From assembly GCA_032158295.1 (NCBI GenBank), contig CM063257.1, forward strand, positions 13,037,303 through 13,101,302: a DNA stretch of 64,000 nt, in the 5' to 3' direction. Of this stretch, positions 11,701 through 23,700 are shown piece by piece (positions within the stretch are counted from its first letter, which is position 1; each line of letters starts with the position of its first letter). A program made the position numbers and the translations under genes. This stretch comes from Pycnopodia helianthoides (lineage: Eukaryota; Echinodermata; Asteroidea; Forcipulatida; Asteriidae). The notes below the pieces were generated by a model. The model saw only the letters and a list, made by a program, of their open reading frames with translations, was not told where the DNA came from and did no database searches.

Positions 11701-14700
11701 ATGTGTCTTTAAATTCCTATGTGGTATAATCCTCATGCTTGCCAATATGCATTGTTTGTTCAGCCATTATAAGCACATTGCAGCTAGCTCCTTGTCGTGA
11801 TAAAATCACTGCGCACTTCTCAGGCCAAAACAACAATTTAAAAATCAAAACAAACTGCTTGTTGTAGCTTAGACGCCATGAGACTGCTGATCTGGTTCAG
11901 CATGTACATGGACAAACTCACATGTCAGGCCATACGCTTGATCTCGTCATCACAAGGGAGGGACCACAACTTGTCAAATAAATTCAAGTGGATACGTTTC
12001 TCTCAGATCATGCAGCAATCTCATTCACCTGTTGCCTTGACAAACGTCTTGTTCCTATCAAGAAGGTGACGTACAGAATAGTGCGGGACATAAATCTGGA
12101 CAATTTCTCAGAGAAAATACATGATTCACTCTCCACATTAGATACTATTGATGATAAGTCACAGCAAGTAAATTCTTACAACACTAAGGTTCAACATATT
12201 TTGAGCATTCATGCACCAGAACAGTGTAAAAACATCGCTCTCCGCCAGCATATCCCTTGGTATCTTGATCATCAGATTGCACAAGCAGGCCGTGAGGCGC
12301 ACAGGGAGGCGCTGGCGCAAATCCCGATGTCAGAAGAATCTATTTGGTGCATCCAAAAGCATTATACTGCCAGTTCATGACAACGACATGGACTTAGCCA
12401 ACAGATTTAGCACCTTTTTCAGTGACAAAATTAAAATCATTAGAGATTCAACTGGAGGACATACAACAACATTCAGCTCCAATGAACCATCAACCTGCAT
12501 TCCTGAACTTACAGCATTTCAGGCTATATCCATTGTTGATATCGTTCAGATAAATGCCTCATCTCCAAATAATACATGTCGTGTCGATCCATTCCAAACC
12601 CGGATTGTCAAGAAACTGCCCATGTCTTTTGCACCAGGAATCCTAAACATTGTCAACTCTTCCCTGGCAGCTACCACAGTTCCAGAAGAATACAAGATAG
12701 CCCTTGTAACACCTCTGCTGAAGAAAGACAGCCTAGATCCTGAGCAACTGAACAATTACCGGCCGGTATCAATTCTACCATTTATCACTAAAGTTTTGGA
12801 GAGAATAGTCCTACGGCAACTTACAAGTCACTTGGAGGACAACGATCTTGTAGAAGTCATGCAGTCTGCATACAGAAGCGGGCACAATGTTGAAGCGGCT
12901 CTCGTCTGAGTTTTAAACGATCACTTCATTGACAACCGGCAGATGGTCTTATTAGTTTTACTGGACCTATCTGCAGCCTTTGACACAGTGGACCATCAAA
13001 TTTTACTGCAACGACTATCCCGGCGGCTCGGTATGACTGGCTCTGCTTTGCGGTGGATAAAGTCATATCTTGCGGAAAGGTCTCAAACGGTTCGCATCGG
13101 CCAAAGCAGATCTGAATGCCGGCACCTAGACTGCGGGGTTCTTCAGGGCTCTGTCCTAGGTCATGTTCTCTTCACGACATACACCCTACCAATGGGCGAC
13201 ATTGCTAGGCATCACCACGTCAAGTTTCATCTCTATGCCGACGATACCCAGTTGTACATGTCCTTCACACCGGGTGGTACTGCTGATGCATTTTTTTTTT
13301 CAGCAGATGCATGACTGTGTAGACACATTCAGTCATGGACGAGTCTCAATTTCCTGCGACTCAATGCGGAGAAGACATAGGTTCTGGTAATGGGATCACG
13401 ACACAACCATGCACATTTTATTTCACCCCAGTTAACAATCAGCAACCAAGATTCGTAATTGTGTTCGCAATCTTGGAGTTGTGTTTGACAAACTGTTTAA
13501 CAAGGAAGCACACATCTCAAGTGTGTGCAGAAGCGTTAACTTCCAACTGCGAAACATGACACAAATTCGCAAATGCTTGTCTGGTACAGCTGAGAAAGTA
13601 ATCCATGCTCTGGTCACTTCACGCTTGGATCGTTGCAACTCGCTCTTGGTTGGGCTTCCAGCTGCATTTATTTCTCGTCTGCAACGTGTCCACAATAATG
13701 CAGCTCGAATCGTCGTCCAAGCCAGAAAATACGACCACATTTCGCCTGTCCTTATAAGCCTACATTGGTTCCCCATTGCAAAGAGGATCACCTTCAGAAT
13801 CTGCCTCCTTGTGTTCAAGCTTCTGCGAAGACACGCCCTGAAGTATCTTCGTGAGTTCATCTCTAAAGCAGTCGTGCTCTGAGGTCTGCAGGATCCCACT
13901 TGTTGGTAAAATCAAGATCAAGAACAATCCGATACGGAGACCGTGCTTTTGCTAAAGCTGCTCCTGCCCTGTGGAATAAGCTCCCTGTCACACTTCGCAA
14001 AACAATATCACCCGACAACCTCAAGAGGGAACTGAAGTCACACTTGTTACATAGACTTTCATGGCTTTATCTTAACTACAATTTATATCCATTTTGAACC
14101 ATTCAACGTTTGACCTTGGCTAAATTTAGTGGTGTTCTTGTTTTTTTATTCACTTGCAAACCCCTGGGCGACTTGACCATCCACGATATCCCAGAGAGGA
14201 CCATTCCACATATCTTAGATGGGGGGGGGGGGGGGGGTAGTTTCCAGTTTTTTTTTATTATCTTTTATGGGCTGTGAAACTTGTACATAAAACTATGTTG
14301 GCATAAAACTGTACACAAAATGTGCTATACCAATGCACACAAACACAGATGACCCAGATTTAACCCACTGATAAGTGGAACAATCTATTACAGGCTTGGC
14401 TTGTCATGTCTTGCCCGCTGCTTGAGCAAAGCCACTCAACCCACCCCCCTAAAAAAAAATATAAAAAAAATGGCACCGTTCTGTGGGTGGGACTGTGGAG
14501 AAAGTCAGGCTAACACAATTCGATTTATTTTACAGGGATGACTGGATTTGACCACGGAGGTAGGATTACAGAGTCAGGCTAATACATTTCGATTGTTTTT
14601 TTTTGTAATAATATTATTTGATACATTTTGTTGTTTGTTGTTTTGATAAAATACTGTTGGAGAGTGAGAAAAATGTAACACAAACATGAAATATATATTT

Positions 14701-17700
14701 ATTTATTTTTGTTTTTTAACCCATTTTTTGTTTTCGTCTCTATATAATTAAAGCCAAATTAATTAAACAAATAATTAAAAACAAACAAAATCAAGCTTAA
14801 GTAATCATAGACAACAACTGGGCTTGTAAATAAGTCACCAGGATGTCAAAAAATTAATGGGAGATGAAAATATAACAACAAGAGGGGGCGTCACTCAAAA
14901 GTGGCAACGTCCTGCAGTTAGCAAATTTCTAGGGACCTATAACGGGTATTTCCTTTCGTGTAGGCGCCTTGATCGGTTTTCTGGAGAAGTGCTCATTATA
15001 AATTCATATTATTATTATTATTATTATTAAAACGGATTATTTTATAAGAAAATCAAGCCCCTCAAAGACAATATGAAACATGTATATTGAAGAGGGATGA
15101 GAAAATCAGTGTTTTTTTCTGAAATCAGACTCTCTTTTTGTCAAAGTGGTACAACAACAACACTTGTTTGTTCGCTACATGAACTGTAGGTAAAAGTTCG
15201 TTGTGTTACACTTTCGTTTTTCTTGTTGTTTGTTTTGTTTCACTAATAGCTCCGATTATGCAATGTTCCGGTTAATCCAAACATCGATAGACCATCTGGT
15301 TATTCGTTACCATCGACTACTGACATCCACAGAATGGAAATTGAATTCTACCAGGGTAGAGAAATTCAGGTATGTTCAGTAAATACAGACATCTTAAAAC
15401 TAATAGTAATGTTTATCGTATAAACATCGATCGATCAGCCATACGATCAGCCATACATAATCATTTGAACAGCTGCTGATACGTGTTCGGACGAGTGAAA
15501 CTAACATTGTAGTGTTTGTCGTTTTACAAAAAATTAGTGTTCGGATTTCAGAAACTTGAAGTGTCAGTAAACATGAGCAGGGTAAAATGGGATATAATTG
15601 GCAAATCAGTTATTGTGATGCGAACCCTAAATATGCTAAATATAGTTAAGTGTTAAGTATGGAAATAATGAACCGACAAACACCGTGAGGGTTTGGGTGT
15701 ATCGCGGTTACTCCTAGATGTATGTTTATTGCAGGGGACTCTGTGCCTTGAGTGAGGTCGTGATTGATTGTATACCGACCAATGTGGGAACCGGGAGGTT
15801 ATTTGCCTCACTTTAAATGTTCTTAGGGAACCACTTAGTATTTTCACTGACTTTTCTAGAGATAAGTTCAAAACTCCCCATAGATGATAAAAGCATTTTA
15901 TTTTAGTAAAGATCTTCCCGGTCAAATTCAGAGTACATTTATTGTTAAATTGTTCTCGGATGGCGTACAGTACTCGCGGTCGGCCATTCCTTTCAGATGT
16001 TGTCGGCAAAGCAAAAAAAAACTTCACTTTTCCTATGCCTCAAAGAACAAAATCAAGTTGTTTGACTTCAACATCGCTCATTTGCTCAACTGCTGATAAA
16101 AAAACTCATGTAACAAACTCACTCTAAACAAACCCGAAAAGGTGTGTGTGTGTGTGGGGGGGGGGGGGGCTTTCCACCTGATATGATGATACAAATATAT
16201 TAATATTTAACTCGCGTTTTATGAAGGGCATGACAGTGTTAGTTCACAATATCAAAGGAAAACCACGCAATTTCGAGGCATATTTGTGTGGATAATTGTG
16301 TTATAATTTTAAAACATCTTTCCAACCATATGCATGTTATTACAAACGGTTACAAACGCTTTTTATAGACCAACTCGCCCGATCCAAGGCAACGTGTACC
16401 TTAAACCCCTAACTTGACGGTGGTCCTGACTCTAGCTGAACATGTTCCAATCAATTGAAACGGCACCAACATTGCTGGTGACGAAAAACTCGATTTCACA
16501 TAACGCTGAAGAATCATCTTTGGAAAAAATAAATAGTTTCTCTTCAAACCTCCCGTTAAGAACGTTCGATTTAATCAAGAACACTGGACAATGATTCCCA
16601 GTGAGTAAGAATTGACCGGCAAATTTAACAAAATCACGGTTGCTTGGTGTTGTTTTCTTTTTATTGATAATTTTATATATATTTTTTTTCAACGAAAATG
16701 AATGAGCCAAGTGTTAAACAATGGTATAATTGCTGTTGAAATTGGCCGACTAAACATACCTTAACCCTGCTGTCACCGAAGGTGCTCACGCCGTAGGCAC
16801 TTTTTTAACTTCAATTTCGCTGAAATTAATTTCCATCCAACCCTGAACAGTCCTTAACAAAGTGGCTGTACTGATTTTGCCCTAGAGGTCATTCACCAGG
16901 TTGGCCAATTGTCACAAATGTGGGTGGAGCCAAGGCAGCATTCATTTGTGCAGTAACTTGCCGCCTCTGTATCAACAAGCTGTCTGTCATCTGAATGGAA
17001 ACCACAGCTGTTTACTATCCTGACCCAGAAAAACCCTCAGGGTAAATATACAATGTAGTTGATATGTTTTTTGTTTTACCCTGTTGCTGTTTCATGTGTC
17101 AATTTACACCTCAACATAAAACGCTTACCGCGTGAGCACCCTGTGGGACGCGCGTAAATATTCTAAATTGGCGGACGCCAGGGTTAAAAGTCCTTTCCAT
17201 TTATAAATAGATTCGTAAAAACGTTTTTTTTGTCCATATTGTAGACAGGATTTGTTCAAAAGTAGCAACCTGATGGGGCAGGACGACTTTCTTCTGACGC
17301 AACGAAACACGAAAGACGGGGACCGCCTTGCTTATTGTTACAGCGTTATAAACGCTGGCAAAAAAGCTTCGAAAACTTACTACCTTGTTACAAAGAACTT
17401 CTTGGAAACGGAGGTGCCTAAGGTAAACATAAGCACGTGATCAATAATATTCAAATACTATGCACAACAGTTCTCTTTGTTCTAGTTTGATTAAATAATT
17501 AAGTATTGTGTCTTGCTACCTTATTTTACTAATCAAAACGATTTTGCGCTCAGCTACTTTTTGCGCTAAAATGCAAGGAAATCGGCCCTGCTTAATGGGA
17601 GACTTTTGGTAACGCTAGGTGGCAGCAGACTTACCAGGTACATCCATTGTTCTCTGATGCGCATTATCAGAGCTACGTAAACAATGGACATTTACCTGGT

Positions 17701-20700
17701 AAGTCTGTTGCCACCGAGAGTTCCAAAGTCTCCCATTGTCTTGAGTTCAAATGATGCTATAAGTTTTAATACCCGTAAGGTTGGTAAGGTAAAACCGAGA
17801 GCTGCCGATTTGAGAGCGAAGGGGTTAGATAAAGAACTAGTTAAACAACGGGAGTAGGAGAACATTGAGAAGTTATCGACAAACGTGTATTAAAACGAGT
17901 CTGCAATTTTTTTTTTTTTTATTAGATTTGTGTTTATTTTTTTGGTGCCGGACTATCTCTACAACGTTTTGAAACGTTATTAGCTTTGAAAAAAAAGTGT
18001 GAAATCAACACTTTAAAGGTTGTATACACGTTTTCCAAACGTACTGCACGCTGCTGCTCTGTAGGGCACCCAACAACAAGTTTTAACGCATAGCAGGGTT
18101 AAATAGGGGCTGGAGAAGCAATGATGCCAACATTCCAATTATTTTCTTGCAGGTTTCGCCTCTTTCTGGTCGGATGTTCCCAAGATGCAGTGTGGTTGGT
18201 AACAGCGGAATTCTCGCTAACAGTAAATGCGGACAAGAAATCGATCAGGCAGATTACGTCATCAGGTAACTATTTTTAGCCATGGGTCTAATTTTTTCAG
18301 ATTGCCTTGAGATTCCCAATTATGATATTAAATAATTATTCAATTATTATTAATTATTGTAACATTGGTTTGTTCCTCACCAGGGCTAATATCCCGCCAA
18401 TACGCCCTCATGCGGTTGATGGTGGATGGAAGTCCAATATGACAACGATGAACCCTAGTATTGCTTTTAAAAGGTACATATAATAGCAACAATCATTTGT
18501 TTAGGATATATCTTATACGGCATAAAATGGACGGTACTCGAGTGCGACTGTACTAAGGTAAGAGATCGAGTACTGAGTATCAGTTTACTAACACTGGCTG
18601 GTCATTGAATGAAGTCAAACAATCTTCTGATCCGACTAAATCTTCTGATCGGATAAATTGTAGTGACAGACTTTGTGTGACGTAATCGGCTATTTCTATG
18701 GCCAAAGTGAGGACACCACCTAAGTTCCCAACGAAATTACAAGGAGGGACGCATTTCTAGATCGTCAAAAACTTACTACATGAGATATTGAAGACATTTG
18801 GAGTATTGTTTTACAACGTTGTCACCCCCGTTCCATTAATATATTATATAAATAAGATCTCTAGGTCATGAAATACTTTTTATGTGTGGTCAGGTATATA
18901 ATACGCGAGGTCCACAGCACCAGACTGTGTTGTTTTCAGGGTGGGTCCGGGTCGGTTAGGTCCAGGTCAAGGCACTTATTGAACACTAAGTTCTAACTCT
19001 AATTAAGTGGTGTTTGAAGCTGTGCATGGTGTGACAAATAAGAAGTAACTGTAATTAAATAGTCAACTAGCGGGTACAACCATGTATTTGATCTCTTTTG
19101 TGCCACTGTGGTCTCTCACACCGGCTCTTTTCAGAGCCAACACTCCCAGAGCCAACACTCCCGCAAAGGAGATCAATTACATTGTACCTGCAAGTTTACT
19201 ATTTTGTTAAAAGTTACTTCTGACTGTAATATTAACTCTTGTTAAAGATGTTGGTTTGGTTGGTGGAAAGGCAATCTCGCCCTTTGCAATCTTGCCCGTT
19301 ACGAATCTGAAACAAGGCTAGATCTCAAAATTAGACAGACCTTCATTATTATTATAACTGCAATTGCCCCCCAAAACCATATGCAACAGCTGTGTCTGAA
19401 CAGCAACAAAAACATATAGGAAAAGCGTGGCTCTCAATTATTATTATTATTTCGTTTTTGTTCTCTGTTCCTTCGCCAAGATTTAAGAGGCTGAAAGACA
19501 AGATTAATTCTGCTGCTTTTGTAGAGGCCGTTAATGAATTTTCCGGTCTGCTGTGGTTGCCAGCCATGTCAGCTCAGGGCTCAACTGGCATGTGTCTAAA
19601 GGTCAAACACACGCTTGAATTATCCAAGGTCCCAAACCTCAAGGCAGCAATCGGAGATCCGCGCCATTTTATCGCCTTATCCGACTTTTGGAAAGAGAGA
19701 AAACTTACGAGTTTTCCATCAACAGGTAAGTATTGCGCCCTCTCTCGATCACAAAAACTAACTCTGATTATAAAGTCTGCACTCTGAAGTCACACTTCGA
19801 GGGTCGTTTTTGAGCGCCTGGCAGCAAACATGATGACCGTACCGTGAACGAAGAGCCCACTATTGGTAACGGAAACATGTACACAGTACATGTAGTCAAA
19901 CTGCATAGTGTACAGTATGTACATGTACAGTACAAATACGTTGGCTTGTACTGCATGCAATGGCTTTTTTAGTCACAAACGTAAAGGTATAATCCACAAT
20001 AACAACCAGGTGCAGAAACTGAGTCAACCCCGCAACAGCGGACCAGGGCTACCTGTAGACATGTACGGGAGTGACTGATTCTGCCAAATTATCCATACCG
20101 TAAAAAAAAATGTAACCTTGAAAACTGGCACAATTGACAGGGATATTTGTGAAATTATTGTATCCAATGAAATCATAGGGCCTGTAGACCAGTACCTGTC
20201 TATCCTTTGCGGATAAAGACAGGGGACCAATTTATCTTAGCCGCTCCTTTTTGCATCTGAACAGAACAATAGAGCTAGTGAACAAACCTTGAACTAAAAT
20301 ATCGTCTTGTATCACGACGCGTCTCTGTCACCTCTTGTTCAATTGTCTCAAAAATAAATAAAAATACTTCTTGAAACCATAGCCAAATAGCACTCATCAA
20401 AATTATTATTGATTTGTATACACAATTATAGGTTGGGGAAATCTTCACACCAAATGATCTAAAAGTAAAGTAGTTATGCACGGGCAAATAAGTTCGTAAA
20501 CTTACAGTCAATCCAGACAAACTGTCACTTCCATAGTGGTCTTACCTGGTTCAGACATGTTAAATTTGGTGACCAATTTCACAATTGGGTGACATTTTTA
20601 TATATATCTATAAATATATATATATTTTTTTGGCAGCTCAAAATTTGAACCAAGCTTTTAGAATTCCCGGCAAACTCTATCTTTGAAACTACTGGCAAAT

Positions 20701-23700
20701 CACGAACATCATACGAAAGAGCAAAAGGGGCTGGTCAGGACAAGGGGTCACGGTAACCGAAGTTCAATGTTAAATGCTCAAGGGACCTATAACTTTAAAG
20801 AAATTTAAAATCAGTTGTGTACTTCTTGAAATATTGTCCAACTTCTGGTTGACCCGGAAGTAAAGGTCAACATGGGGTCACGGTAACCCAAGTTCAATCT
20901 TCAATGCTCAAAGGGTCTAGAACTGAAAATAAATTTAAAATCGGGTGTGTAATTCTTTAGATATGGTCCCACCGGTTGAATAAGAAAGTAAAGGTCAACA
21001 TAGGGTCACGGTGACCCAAAGTTCAATATTCAATGATCAAAGGGTCTATCACTGAAAATAAATTGAAAATCGGGTGTGTACTTCTTGAGGTATGGTCCAA
21101 CTTCCGGTTGACCCGGAACTAAAGATCAATATGGGGTCACGGCTAATCTCCAATGCCCAAGGAGTCTATAACTGAACAAAATCGGGTGTGTATTTCTTGA
21201 GATATGGTGCTGCAAAGATTAACTAATTAAATCGTTTAATTACTGTAATTTGACACCTGATGACGTCACAGTTGTTCATACTAATACATTTTATAAGGTT
21301 CAACTACAAGATGGTTTGTAACTTATCCCAATCAAATGTCTTTAAAAAAAACACCCTAACTTTTCATATCATATCGTCACCGTTCTCACGAAGAGCCACT
21401 TATGTCCAAACGCTTGTTTGAGATTTACAATTTACGCTATGCTTGGCTTAAAACTGCAAAATCTGCAATAGTAAAGCCACGGTTTGCAGTTAAAAACCTA
21501 TCATATGATTCTGTATAAGTTTAACCTCTACATTGACTAACTCATTTCTGTAGATATATTGGCTAATTGCCGTAGTAAATAGTCAAAGATACGTGGCTCT
21601 TCGTGAAAACTAAAAAGTGAGATGACCTACTTAAACACCTCACTTGATAACGTAAAAAAACATAGGAAATGGGCGCGCGTGTCACGTGATCACGCGCGCG
21701 CGAAGATATGTGGCTGTTCGTGAAAACGTGAAAAGCAACTTTTGCCACATTTTATGCTCTTCTGTTACAACGTATTGCAATGCGTTTTCGGGGCCGATGG
21801 CTGTTCGTGAAAACGTAAAATTCATTTATTGAGATAAAGGCCCCTTCCTGTAACAGCCAATAATTTGTCAATAAAAGATAGGTGGCTCTTCGTGAAAACG
21901 GTGACGATATGTTGGTCACGCACAAATCCAATGGGGTGTGTGCAAACCAATCGGTCCACCTTCGGTTAGAATTAAACAGCGGCTCAATCTCCGACGCATT
22001 GCCGTGATTGCGCAATACAGAGTTTGTTTTCATGGGATCAGATTTACCAATCTTAAATCGTTAATTATCATGAAACTGCATTGTATTTGATTATTTTTAA
22101 TGGCCAGAAATATATTTTAAATAAAAGCATTTAACTTTCAAAACACTACATGTGATTTAGGAAACTAACAATTAACTTATTCAGAAAAAAAGTGTTTTTG
22201 ACCAGCAAAATAGTTACACTTTTAGCGCCATGTGCTTTGTACACAGATACAAAACGCACAATAAATGATGTCATAGTGACGTCGTCCGTAAATTTAGGCC
22301 GGAAATCACATAAACAGTATTCCAGAAGTCTAAATCTGAAAAAAAAAGTTTGACGATCGGGGTTATACTTTTTGAGATATGGTTCGAACAAGGTTGGCTA
22401 AACAAATATTCATCTTGCTGAAACAAGGCTTACTAATTAAGAATGTTAACATTTGTTATTTTTAGAGTTAAGTTTATGTCCTAAGCTTCAATTTGACATT
22501 ATGATCTAACTCTTTCGTATTTACGCTTTAGAATATCAGGCTTAAAGAAAAAACGTGTACAAATGCTATGGGATTTTGGCGGAAACAAAGAATAAGAAAA
22601 ACAAATAAAAATCTCGACGAAAACAATACCTGTTCTGATTTCTAAGAAAAGTCGGAACAGCTAATAATAAAAATCTCGACGAAAACAAACATGTTCAAAC
22701 TTCTAAGAGAAGTCGGCACAGCTAAAAAAAAAACAAGGAATAAACAAGGCTACACTCCAGTGAGCCTATATATTCAAATCTCAAAAAAACTAATTAGACT
22801 AGCCTGCAATTTAAAGGCACATTGCTATAATAAAGAAAACTATACAAAAATAAGTCAGCATTTTGTGTCAGAGCTGTGGTCATTACCCTTCATTGTTAAT
22901 TTGCCTATGGATGTCCTATAGGACAGCAGGTCGCAGTATGTCGGGAAACCGTGTATACCTTCTTTAAAATGTTGATTTCATAATTTGATCATAGCTAACA
23001 GCCTTTCAAAACGTTATAGAGATAGTTTGGCAAAATAAAATAATAATAATATATGTATTATTTGTTATACATATATTTTTTCTATTCTTATGTTTTAACT
23101 CTGTAAAACCACGGTTTCTATTGTACACTTCCCTAGGTAAAAAAAGTGTTTTGTAACTGGGGGTTCTGAGTCAAATGGTCGAACTGCCCTAAGTGACATA
23201 GGCCATGTCAAACAAATGAACAAGTAATTAAAAAAAATGTTTTTCGGTCTATAGGTTGCAGACCTGTAGACCATTGGAGGGTTAAATCAAACTGTTTACC
23301 CAGGTAATTTGACAATTGCCAATCAGCTATTAAAGGCAGGTCTCAATAAGGAATTTGAATATTCATGATCTGCACACTCAACATTTATTTACTAACAAAC
23401 TGTTAAGAACTGTCCGAAGGCATCATTTGGGGGTGAATAATATTGACTAAACCATTTTTTTAAAGAGCTGTGCGGTCAAAATTTATTCAACAAATTTATC
23501 AATGTATCAAACATTCACTTTTCTTATTTGGGCTCAAGACACTATCAATTTCTTCTAAAGGTTTCTACATGACTAACCTGGCACTGACGATGTGCGAAGA
23601 GACACACCTGTACGGTTTCTGGCCATTCCCCTCCACGGTGCAACGCAATGGGACAAACACGTTGAGGAAAGTCAAGTATCACTACTTCGACGACCTTGCA

